Positions 42,914-52,900 of a DNA stretch of 64,000 nucleotides are shown piece by piece. The position numbers were made by a program, and so were the translations under genes. Source of the stretch: CAYZGU01 sp964478165 (GTDB lineage Bacteria > Poribacteria > WGA-4E > JAJDTR01); NCBI GenBank assembly GCA_964478165.1, contig CAYZGU010000010.1, forward strand, positions 62,001-126,000, read 5' to 3'. The first letter of the stretch is position 1; the number at the start of each line of letters is the position of its first letter. Below the pieces are notes generated by a model. The model did not search any database, was not told where the DNA came from, and saw nothing but the letters and a program-made list of their open reading frames with translations.

Positions 42914-45900
42914 ATGTCAGGAATAACAGGATGCACCAAGCATAAGTCAGCTTCATCACTCCTCTCCGTCGTCTGGTGTGTGTCACTTCTATTTATCTCT
43001 ATCGGACGCGGATATGGTCAGCTTAATCCCCTAGCTGATGCGTTCGAGAACAACGTAACAGAGACAAATCGGCTTGTTGTGGAAGGTGTGGTCCAAAATG
43101 CAGACGGCAGCCCTGTTGAAACTGGAGTTAGAGTGACAATTGTTGTCGGCAAACATCGGAAAACAGCATCAACCACCACGGACGGAAAATACAGCCAGAC
43201 CTTCTTCAATCAACTTAATACCGTCGCCCAGAGTGGCGACGCCGTGAGTGTCAGTGTATCTCGAACCGGGAGATTTGCTACACGTGCGGTCCAATTGAAG
43301 GCGAAAGAGGTTCGTGACAGACGTGTGAAGATTGATGTTCGTTTCGTTGCCGTGAAGGAATCGCCGATGACAGGCAAGAATAGAGCTAGACCGACGAAAA
43401 CCTCTCCACCTAAGCAGAGAGAATCGCTACAAAGAACCGACCCCACAAAACCAAGCCCACCAAAGCAGGACAAATTGGGACAGAAGCGCATTCAAGAGGA
43501 AAAGGACTTTGACGAAATTATCCAATCGATGGGTATCTCGAATGGGGCTCAAAGAAGACTCAAAGATGCTGGTATCGGGACCTCCTCTGATTTGCGAAAG
43601 AATCTAAAGCGGGTCAGAGGGATGAACGGGGTATCCCGGGATTTCAATAAGCTCCGAAAAGTTGCCATTCTTTCCCTGATATCACAGGATGCGGGGCTCA
43701 ATGCAAAACTGGCTAAAGCGAAATTTGATTCTGTAAAGGATCTCCATAATTTCTCCGTGGAAGAATTGGTTAAAGACTCGGCGGGAGAACTCGATGAAAC
43801 GCAGGCCATAGAATTCAAGGGTAAAATCCAGGTGTTACATAATTTGTTCAGCTCGGCTGCTTGGAATTCTTACGCAAAAAGAACGAACCCTGGTCCATTG
43901 TACTTGGATACTCTGACACCCGGGACATTACCACTTACTGAGAGTGAATCGGAAGATGGCTGTGAGGAATGTGATGAATCGAACAACCTGTTCAGTCCGG
44001 CGGTTTATCTGCTGTACTTGCTGGATTTTGTCAACGAATCATTCAGCGATGAACTGGGTACACTCGACGATGTCAATGAGAGATTCTATCAGAACTTTGC
44101 AGATTTATCCACCTCCTTTGATCCCAGCCAGACTGGTAGCTATGTGCAGCTCAGCAACGGGATTCTGGAAAATCTGATTACCGAATTGAACGATGGAACA
44201 TGGCCTAGCGAAAATGTTGAGGGCATTTACGATGAGTTCGAGGATTATCTGGATGAGCCGGGATTTAATCGAGATCTTTTGATTAACTTGTTTGATTCAT
44301 ACGTCCGTGAGCTTGGCACCACGCGTCGAGAAGTCGGATTCATAAATAAGGGCACGGAGGACTTGAAGGAGAAATTTGCTTCCGAACATAATTTGGATAT
44401 GGAACAATATCCAACAGATCTAAAGGTAATTGATGTCAAGGATGAAGCTATATCTCTTGATGACATAGAACTCTTGGCGAATCGGTTGCGCGCTTTTTAT
44501 CAGCGAAAGCTGGGAAGACCCGACGGAACTGTAGTTCAGGAATTCATCTCCGATATCGAGGACGAAGTGCGCCGTGAATTCGATACATATTTCCGGCAAC
44601 TCAGAAATGACGAAGTTGAACGAATCTTCGACGAACTAACTGGTAGCATTTCAGTGGATAATGGTGAACTTTTCAATCAACTGATGGATCAAGCAGCTTT
44701 ATGCGTTGGGCATGGACAAGACTGTCCCGTGGAGGATCCATACGAAGGCAATCCTATAAGCGCAATCCGGGAGTTGTTCAAGTCTTACGCGGAAGACTAT
44801 CCGATTTATACGTCGGAGGGTTACAGTGATCCTGAGCAATTCGCGCGCGATCGATTTGATTCGCTGTATGATGTGATTAAATATGACAAATATAATGAAC
44901 TTGCTGAGGAACAGGGGATTGCGCCTTTGGCGGAGGCGTCATTAGAAGAGGATTGGGAAGACGCAGACCCGGATTTAAAGAGTCAAGCTGAGACTTTCTC
45001 AGACGAGAGGATTCGATTGGAAGAGGAGTTCGATTCTCAACTTCACGCACTGGCGGGATATATCTTCGCTGCCAGATACGATGAAAATATCACGGACTAT
45101 CAGGCAGCGTTTGATACTGTTGTCGAGTCCCGGGTTGAAGGGCAGTGGGAAACGGCGGTCTCCAGGGCAGAGCTCGGTTTTCTGTCCAAAATCCGAACTA
45201 ACCTTATTATTTTGGCATTAAAAAAGATGGAAGAAAACCCTGTAGATTCCCCCATTCGACTTGAAACAGTGGATGCAGCGGGAGAATCTTTGCCTCTCGC
45301 AAACGAGACAAATATCGAACGGCTCGCCGATTATCTCCACCTCGACCTGACGGTTGATGAAACATATAGGACAACACCCCTCTCGCTTGCAATCAATCGC
45401 CTCCATTCCTTCGTTCAAGCTGTTCAACTCGGTACGGAAAGCACCGCGTACAGCATGCAGAACTTTAACGAAAATTCGTGGGGGTGGCTGCAGAGTTTCG
45501 GTATCTGGCATGCAGCGATGATGGTGTCGGCGTATCCTGAGAACTTCCTGACGCCCGAGTGGCGTATCGGACGTACCGCTCAGTTTCAGGCGGTTATGAA
45601 TGGCCTTGAGGACGACGATAGTCCAGATCTGGACTCCATCGTGAGCCAATATGCGGATGCGATTGATGAGTTTCGGAACATGCGTCTGCTGAAAACAGTG
45701 ACTGTGAACGATAGAATCTTTATTTTTGCATATCCCGCAGGGAAGAGTGAGGTCTATTACAGCGTCGTTACCGAAATGGAGTCGTGGAAAGGTTGGGAGC
45801 ATGTCCCAGCAGATATCGATCCCCATGGGAGAAGCCCGATTGAGATACTAAATATCGACGGGTTTCTCCATCTGTTTTCTATTGCGAAGGGAGGGGATCT

Positions 45901-48900
45901 CGACAATTTTGCAACAATGCAATTGAATCACATGCACCTCGAGGTATTCGATAATCAGCTCAGAGGTCTTGAGACGTCAGAAAGCGATCTTGAAACAACA
46001 GAAGGCGATTCATCCGGCACACAGTCACCGCAGAGTTCATGGAGTCACATATTAGACCTGGGATACTCAAACACTAATTCTTGGCCCTCATTTGCTGTGA
46101 TGTATCAGAAACAAGATGAAACGGATAGTACAATGACGCTCCGGGTCATCACCCAAAATCCAGGTTTTGTTGGAGATTTCAAGATTCACGGAGAGAAGCG
46201 TCAGGTGACAGCATTATCCGTACGTGGAGTAGAGTGGTTGGGTGATGTTTTACTTGGTTCAGTCGAGAATTCCCCTTACGCACTCTGGGAAAGAGGAGGG
46301 GATCTTTACTTGTGGGGTGGCCCCGGCGGCACAGAGGTTAAGGTTGATGCGCCCAGCCTACAATACGCGGCCAGCGCACAATATGCGCCCTCGGGACCGC
46401 CGATTAACGAATCTCTACAGGAAGGTTATGGAGGAGGCTTCAGTCCAGCGGAGAATGACTTCATTCTCTACTATCGAAGAACACGCAGCACGCCGCTCAT
46501 CATCAACATCGAGGATGTCGTTGTCCGGTTCTACAAGGCTAACACGTTCCTACAGTCGCATCTTGAAGAGCAAATCTCAGAAGAGCAATTGACAGAGTCA
46601 CTTCAAGTGGGACAAATCGGAGAGAACATTTATATGTTGTTCAATCCAAGTGATGGTAATACTGAACCCATGAGTTCATTCAGAAGTGATAACATCACTG
46701 AATCCACTGCTCCATTTACCATGCGACCATTCAGAAGTAAATTCTCAACTTCTGAATGGGACGGTCAATCGTTGTACTACAGAAATCTTCGGACTTTTCA
46801 ACAGAGCAATCTTTCGCTACCGCCTCTCTCAGTAGTAAATCGGCAGATTATGAATATGTTGCATATTGGAGAAATTAATCTCGATAGTACGATGAGATTA
46901 CATTTATCTCTGATGAACGAGAACGATGATGCCCGCATCTATCTGGAAGAATACTATTTGCATCTTCCGGTCATGATTGCAACGTATCTTACCGAGAATC
47001 AACGTTACTCCGAAGCCATGGAGTGGCTCAGCAAGGTATACGATCCATTCCAGCCCGCCGAAGGGCAACGACGCGTTTATTCGGACTTTTCAGATTCCGT
47101 AATGGCACAGGCTTCTTTGCGTGCAATTGGCATCTGGCTGAAAGACCCGTTCAACCCGTATCTGCTTTCGGACCTGCACAAGGAATCGCATCTCACTAAT
47201 GTCAAACTCCTTCACGTCAAGAATTTCCTCGACTGGGCCGATCAGCTATTTACGCTCGATACGAGTGAATCGGTAAACCGTGCGCGTGAGCTTTATGAAA
47301 TCGCAGGGATGATTCTCGGATTAGACGAGTGGTCTGAATCCTGTCACGATTTCAGCACTGATAGAGATACTGGAACGGATACAACGGTTGGAGAATTACT
47401 AGAGATTGCCATTACTGATGAGGACTCACTCTGGGATGAGGATGAGCTGCTGAGCTCTATTCCAGAAAATGCGCTGCACGAATTAGGCGTCATTACGATT
47501 GGAGATGAAATTCCTGCATTGATGCCCTTCTGCCTTCCAACTAATCCTATGGTGAACCTGCTGCGCTGGCGCATCGAATCCAATCGGGCGAAGATTCGCA
47601 CTAATCGTAATTTTGCGGGTATGAAGCGAGAACTGCAACATTATGCGACGCCGGTTGACCCTAGGAGACTTGTACAACAGGCAGCATCCGGTGGAATTGA
47701 TTTCGATCCATTGATACCGTTAAGCCCCCCGCCGGTTTACAGGTATTCATTCCTTCTGGAACGTGCAAAATATCTGGTGTCGGTTGCCCAGCAATTTGAA
47801 AACTCGATGCTCTCCGTTCTAGAGAAGTCAGATTTTGAGGACTACAGTATGATGAAAGCCAGACAGGACATTCGGCTTGAGCGTTCAAATGTGACTTTGC
47901 AGGGATTAAGGGTGAAAGAGGCGAGTGATTCGGTGAAGCTGGCTGAAAAACAGAAGGAACGCGCCGAATTCCAGCAATCGCATTTTGATGATTTGGTGAG
48001 TGCAGGGCTTCTAGGATCAGAAGAGGCTGCGTTGTCATTCTTGAGGGGTTCGACAATAGCTCACGGTGTCGCTGCAGGTTTTAGCGTTGTCGCTGCAGGT
48101 GCAAGTAGTGTAGTCCCCAGTAGTATCTTTTCAAACCTAGCTTCGGCGTCATCCTCTGTGGCGGCAGTTTTGTCCACGCAATCGTCAATACATTCTACCA
48201 TAGCATCGCACGAAAGGCGCCTCGAGGAATGGAAATATCAGAGCGCGCTTGCTGCACAGGACATGGACATAGCAGATATAGGCATCGATCTCGCCGAAGA
48301 CCGTGTCGATATAGTCGAATACGAGCGAGAAATCGCCAACCTCCGTATGGAATATGCTAACGACACCGTCGAATTCCTGGGAAATAAATTCACTAATCGG
48401 TATCTGTATCGATGGATGAGCAAGAACCTACGGAAGCTTTATCGTGAGCAACTCAACATGGCCATCGCTACTGCCAAGGTAGCCCAAACTGCCCTGGAAT
48501 TTGAGCGTCAGACATCACTCGACTTTATCGGATATGATTACTGGGATAGTGAGAAGAAGGGACTCTTGGGCGCGGAACAGTTGCTCAAAGACCTGGCGAA
48601 AATGGAACAGTTTCGCATCTCCAGCGCGACACGAAAGAAAGAGATTGAGAAAACCATCTCCCTTGCCTCGGTCGCACCCGTTGAATTCCAACGGTTTAAG
48701 GAAACGGGCTTGCTGGATTTCGGGACGATTCCACAGTGGTTTGAAAGGGACTTCCCCGCGCATTACATGCGTCTCATCAGGGACGTGAACGTTTCTGTCT
48801 TGGCGTTAATTCCGCCAAACGAGGGGATTCATGCTACACTCTCCAATCCTGGAATCTCGTATGTCATGGTTGGTGCACCTTTTGAAGAGCGCTCTGTTAT

Positions 48901-49693
48901 CCAGCGTCTGCCGGAATCGATTGCCATCAGTAGCCCTAGGGCTAGTACAGGGTTATTCGAGCTAAGAGCAGATGACCCAATGCTCTTTCCCTTTGAAGGT
49001 GGCGGCGTGCACACAACCTGGGCGTTGGAGATGGACAAGGGTGCTAACCGATTTGATTATAACACCATTTTCGACATATACTTCACTCTTCGCTACACAG
49101 CCCTTGAAGACAGGAGCTACCGGGACAAAGTGCTTGCGGAGATGGGACAGGACACAAATGGTAATGTGGAAACCGAATCGCTACGTTTCTTCAACCTTCG
49201 GACTGAATTCGCGGACCAATGGTATTACTTCCACAATCCGGTCAATGGATTGGAACTTTCAGAGTATCAAAATACAGAGACAATGGGGTCGCTTGAAGGT
49301 AGCCGGCCTTTGCTTCCCTATACAATGGTGATTGATCTAGTTTCAAGCGACTTCGTCCCGAATGAGAAAAACAGAAGAATCAAGAATGTTATGCTCGCCA
49401 TTCACAAGTCAGACAATTTGGAAGACGAAGACGCAGCAATCGAAATCGATGTGACCTTCATTCCCGACAGCGGATCCAGCGCGAATGCCAGTTTAAGCCT
49501 GAGCGCGGGGGAAACGAGTGCGGAGACAGGTGACATGAACGGAAAGCGTCCTTACGGCAGATGGATTCTGAGCGTCAATTATAGCCTGCCCTCAGAGTCT
49601 AGTCATATCGTCGATGTAATCCAAGATGTCTCCTGGCTAGAGGACGTTCTGCTGGTGGTCGAATACGAGGCAAAGGTACACTATAAGCGGTAA
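42914..49693 (+). CDS. Tc-type toxin A subunit (TcA-like) with Sec signal peptide
   Basis: 2259 residues from ATG 42914, which follows AAGGAG at the right distance; the frame opens at 42836. Residues about 12-35 form a signal peptide (LLSVVWCVSLLFISIG, cut near GYG|Q). Residues about 45-130 resemble a carboxypeptidase-regulatory/transthyretin-like fold (VVEGVVQNADGSPVETGV). A Pro/Lys-rich linker follows. From about 345, LFSPAVYLLYLLDF is the VRP1/TcA N-terminal signature; about 855-880 is WGWLQSFGIWHAA..SAYPENFLTPEWR (TcA core); about 1330-1475 the YLHLPVMIATYL...FDWADQLFTLDTSESVNRA-type block; about 1715-1755 an Ala/Gly/Ser-rich hairpin (AAGFSVVAAGASSVV) at the place of the translocation-pore tip; from about 1947 FPAHYMRLIRDVNVSV and the PFEGGGVHTTW segment, the TcB-binding domain. 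TcA proteins form a pentameric bell that injects the TcB-TcC cargo. Paired with the next gene. Confidence 0.9.
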   Translation: MSGITGCTKHKSASSLLSVVWCVSLLFISIGRGYGQLNPLADAFENNVTETNRLVVEGVVQNADGSPVETGVRVTIVVGKHRKTASTTTDGKYSQTFFNQLNTVAQSGDAVSVSVSRTGRFATRAVQLKAKEVRDRRVKIDVRFVAVKESPMTGKNRARPTKTSPPKQRESLQRTDPTKPSPPKQDKLGQKRIQEEKDFDEIIQSMGISNGAQRRLKDAGIGTSSDLRKNLKRVRGMNGVSRDFNKLRKVAILSLISQDAGLNAKLAKAKFDSVKDLHNFSVEELVKDSAGELDETQAIEFKGKIQVLHNLFSSAAWNSYAKRTNPGPLYLDTLTPGTLPLTESESEDGCEECDESNNLFSPAVYLLYLLDFVNESFSDELGTLDDVNERFYQNFADLSTSFDPSQTGSYVQLSNGILENLITELNDGTWPSENVEGIYDEFEDYLDEPGFNRDLLINLFDSYVRELGTTRREVGFINKGTEDLKEKFASEHNLDMEQYPTDLKVIDVKDEAISLDDIELLANRLRAFYQRKLGRPDGTVVQEFISDIEDEVRREFDTYFRQLRNDEVERIFDELTGSISVDNGELFNQLMDQAALCVGHGQDCPVEDPYEGNPISAIRELFKSYAEDYPIYTSEGYSDPEQFARDRFDSLYDVIKYDKYNELAEEQGIAPLAEASLEEDWEDADPDLKSQAETFSDERIRLEEEFDSQLHALAGYIFAARYDENITDYQAAFDTVVESRVEGQWETAVSRAELGFLSKIRTNLIILALKKMEENPVDSPIRLETVDAAGESLPLANETNIERLADYLHLDLTVDETYRTTPLSLAINRLHSFVQAVQLGTESTAYSMQNFNENSWGWLQSFGIWHAAMMVSAYPENFLTPEWRIGRTAQFQAVMNGLEDDDSPDLDSIVSQYADAIDEFRNMRLLKTVTVNDRIFIFAYPAGKSEVYYSVVTEMESWKGWEHVPADIDPHGRSPIEILNIDGFLHLFSIAKGGDLDNFATMQLNHMHLEVFDNQLRGLETSESDLETTEGDSSGTQSPQSSWSHILDLGYSNTNSWPSFAVMYQKQDETDSTMTLRVITQNPGFVGDFKIHGEKRQVTALSVRGVEWLGDVLLGSVENSPYALWERGGDLYLWGGPGGTEVKVDAPSLQYAASAQYAPSGPPINESLQEGYGGGFSPAENDFILYYRRTRSTPLIINIEDVVVRFYKANTFLQSHLEEQISEEQLTESLQVGQIGENIYMLFNPSDGNTEPMSSFRSDNITESTAPFTMRPFRSKFSTSEWDGQSLYYRNLRTFQQSNLSLPPLSVVNRQIMNMLHIGEINLDSTMRLHLSLMNENDDARIYLEEYYLHLPVMIATYLTENQRYSEAMEWLSKVYDPFQPAEGQRRVYSDFSDSVMAQASLRAIGIWLKDPFNPYLLSDLHKESHLTNVKLLHVKNFLDWADQLFTLDTSESVNRARELYEIAGMILGLDEWSESCHDFSTDRDTGTDTTVGELLEIAITDEDSLWDEDELLSSIPENALHELGVITIGDEIPALMPFCLPTNPMVNLLRWRIESNRAKIRTNRNFAGMKRELQHYATPVDPRRLVQQAASGGIDFDPLIPLSPPPVYRYSFLLERAKYLVSVAQQFENSMLSVLEKSDFEDYSMMKARQDIRLERSNVTLQGLRVKEASDSVKLAEKQKERAEFQQSHFDDLVSAGLLGSEEAALSFLRGSTIAHGVAAGFSVVAAGASSVVPSSIFSNLASASSSVAAVLSTQSSIHSTIASHERRLEEWKYQSALAAQDMDIADIGIDLAEDRVDIVEYEREIANLRMEYANDTVEFLGNKFTNRYLYRWMSKNLRKLYREQLNMAIATAKVAQTALEFERQTSLDFIGYDYWDSEKKGLLGAEQLLKDLAKMEQFRISSATRKKEIEKTISLASVAPVEFQRFKETGLLDFGTIPQWFERDFPAHYMRLIRDVNVSVLALIPPNEGIHATLSNPGISYVMVGAPFEERSVIQRLPESIAISSPRASTGLFELRADDPMLFPFEGGGVHTTWALEMDKGANRFDYNTIFDIYFTLRYTALEDRSYRDKVLAEMGQDTNGNVETESLRFFNLRTEFADQWYYFHNPVNGLELSEYQNTETMGSLEGSRPLLPYTMVIDLVSSDFVPNEKNRRIKNVMLAIHKSDNLEDEDAAIEIDVTFIPDSGSSANASLSLSAGETSAETGDMNGKRPYGRWILSVNYSLPSESSHIVDVIQDVSWLEDVLLVVEYEAKVHYKR

Positions 49694-49731
49694 TGAGGCC
49701 AACATCAAATGATATATGGAGGGAAGTAACG

Positions 49732-49892
49732 ATGTTGGATGGAATTGGAATCAACGGGCTATTGATTGGACTCACTTCTGTCTGGTGGAAAACGCTTTCC
49801 TGAGCCCGCACGTGGGTTGGCCCGAAGTATCCTGAATTTTGGATCTGCGTTGTACAATGAACCTGAAGACGATCTAAATCCGCCAGACAAAA
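49732..49892 (+). pseudogene. Short frameshifted ORF between the TcA and TcB-TcC genes
   Basis: ATG 49732, after a strong GGAGGGAA site, opens a peptide MLDGIGINGLL... that stops at 49801-49803. In the next frame, overlapping it, a peptide LLSGGKRFPEPARGLARSIL, continuing NFGSALYNEPEDDLNPPDKRQ, runs to TGA at about 49892. Joined by one indel near 49760 they would give about 55 residues. Either a broken small gene or two unrelated short frames. Confidence 0.3.
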
Positions 49893-49959
49893 GACAATGA
49901 TAAACCAAAGTAGGCAGTAGTTTTTGAGCATGACGCATCACACCTGAAAGGAAGGGTCA

Positions 49960-52900
49960 ATGTCAGAGATGACTCGGCGGGAATTCATCAAGGATTCGGC
50001 CGTACTAGTTGCCGCTGGGACGCTGGGTAGCAACGGGATTTCCTCTGATCTCGCTGAAGCCGCTGAAAAAGGTGGCTCTGAAACACAAGCCGCCAGTGCT
50101 GTCATTTCGCTCCCAAAAGGGGGTGGCGCAGTTGGTGGAATCGGCGAAACCTTTAAACCCAATCTCTTTACGGGAACGGGGAATCTCTCCGTGCCGATTG
50201 CCACCTCTCCTGGACGGGACGGATTCGGTCCCGAACTCAACCTGCAATACAGTACAGGCAATGGCAACGGTCCCTTTGGCATGGGGTGGGCATTATCTGT
50301 CCCACAGGTCAGCCGCAAAACGGAGAAGGGACTTCCCCGATACACCGATGACGATACTTTTCTCCTTTCAGGCGCAGAAGATCTGGTGCCACGATCTTAC
50401 CGAATGCAAGGCGTCTATCAAGTGACTACATATCGTCCACGGCTCGAGGGGCTCTTCGCCAGAATCGAAAAATGGGAACGCGAAATCGCAAGTCCGACCG
50501 ATAGCCTAAACGATGTGTTTTGGAAGATTACCACCAAGGACAACATCACTAATATCTATGGTCAAACTCCGCAGGCGACGCTCGCCGATCGCCATGCACC
50601 GCGACATATTTACCGGTGGTTGTTGGAACTCACTTATGACGCTAAGGGCAATTACATCCGTTATGAATACAAGGACGACGGCGGGGGTGCTATGCTCAAT
50701 GCAATCTACGAAGCGAACCGCGAGTCCACTCAAATTTACCTCAAACGAATTCGCTACGGTAACCTCACGCCGTTTGCTTTTTCCAATTCGGGTGTCGTTA
50801 ACAACCTCTGCATGACACCCTTAGCCGATGAGGACCACTTCTTCACTGTCGTTTTTGACTATGGAGAACACGGCAAGATCGACAATGCAGGACATGAGGT
50901 AATTACCGAAAATATTGATCAAGAATTCAAGCCATGGGACGTGCGTTCGGACCATTTCTCCAGCTTCCGCGCCGGCTTTGAAATTCGGACGTATCGTCGA
51001 TGCAAACGGGTCTTGATGTTTCACAACCGTATTCCCGGCGAACCCAATCCGGTGCTCGTGCAATCCACAGACTTCCACTACGCGCAGAATGACGATACAA
51101 ATGCCTCCATGCTGATGGGGGTGGTACGAAGGGGTTACAAGAAATCAAATGGGACTTCCCAATCTGAAGAGATTTCCCTCGGCCAGCCGGGCGTCAAAAG
51201 CGAGTTCTACGAGATTAAGTCCATTCCCCGCCTCGATTTCGGTTACACCGATTTCAAACCAAACCAACAGCGATTCAAAGCCTGCAAAGCGAAAGGTGGA
51301 GATTTGCCACCCAGGGGGTTAAATGACCCTAACTTCGCACTTGTCGATCTGTTTGGCACCGGGTTGTCTGATGTGCTCCAGACGACGCCACAAGGCTATT
51401 ACTACTGGCGGAACCTTGGTGATGGTTTGTTTGACCGCCGACAGCTCCTAAAGAATCTACCCGCAGGGGTTACACTGGCTCAAGACAGTGTGGGCTTCGG
51501 TGACATGGCCGGTGACGGACAGGCAGATCTTCTCGTCCATACGGGACGAGCGTGGGGATTCTATGAAGCGACAAATGAGGGCGGATGGAACAACTTCCGC
51601 CCATACCGCTCGGTTCCGAGTTTCAATTTGAACGATTCTAACACACGTATGGTCGATTTGACGGGCGATGGAAAGGCCGATGCCCTAACGACAGATGCGA
51701 GAGCGTTCAGATTCTTCCCGTGCAAAGGCGAGGAAGGTTTCGATGAACCAAAGTTTATAAGACGTACCCGCGACCTCGATGAGTTTCCCGACGTTTATTT
51801 CAACGACCCCCGCGTTCAATTAGCGGATATGACCGGCGATGGCTTGAAAGATATTGTCTTTGTCCATTCGGGCCGTATCGACTACTGGCCCAATCTCGGC
51901 TATGGACGCTTCGGCAAACGTATCACTATGAAAAATGCTCCACATTTTGGCCCGCACTTTGACCCAAATCACCTGTTTATCGCCGACATTGATGGCGATG
52001 GTCCTGCCGATATGGTCTACGTGGAGTCCGGGCAAGTCCAGTTCTGGTTTAATCAGTGCGGAAATAGTTGGAGTCAAGAAAATACCATTCACGGAACCCC
52101 GTCCGTTGGCAATGTAGAAGCCGTCCTGTTGGCGGACCTGTTTGGGAATGGGACAACAGGCATCCTCTGGAGTACCGATTATCGGAGACCGGGACAGAGC
52201 AACTATCTGTTCCTCGACCTTGCCGGTGGAGTGAAGCCTTACGTTTTAAACGAGGTCACTAACAACATGGGCGCGACGACTCGATCGGAATACAAACCTT
52301 CGACCCACTTTTATCTCGAAGACTTAAAACAGCACAAACCCTGGGTGAGCACGGTTCCCTTCCCAGTTCAGGTGCTAGCAAAAACCGAGATGATTGACCA
52401 TATCGGTAAATCAAAGCTGGTCACGGAATATGCCTATCACCATGGGTATTACGACGGAAGGGAACGGGAGTTTAGGGGATTTGGTAGTGTGGACCAACTT
52501 GATACCGAGCGCTTTGACGATTATAATAATCAAAGCTCTAGCTTACATGGAGATGACACGCGGTTTAACACGACCGATTCTGCCACATATGTACCTCCCA
52601 TCCTGACAAAGTCCTGGTTCCATACGGGGAGTTTTGCCGATGAAGCAGAACACTTAAACGTCTTCCGTCGTGAATATTATCGTGGGGATAGCGAAGCGTT
52701 TTCCGCCCACTCCGATGTGCAAGCCACCGCCACACCGTTCGAGGCATATCGTGCCTTGAACGGGGCAATCCTCAGAACAGAGGTGTATGCCTTAGATGAC
52801 ACGTCAGAGCAGTACCGACCGTATACTGTGACGGAAAGCGGTTTTCAAGTTAAGCTACTGCAACCCAAGGGGGCTAACAACAACGGCGTTTTCTTTACGG

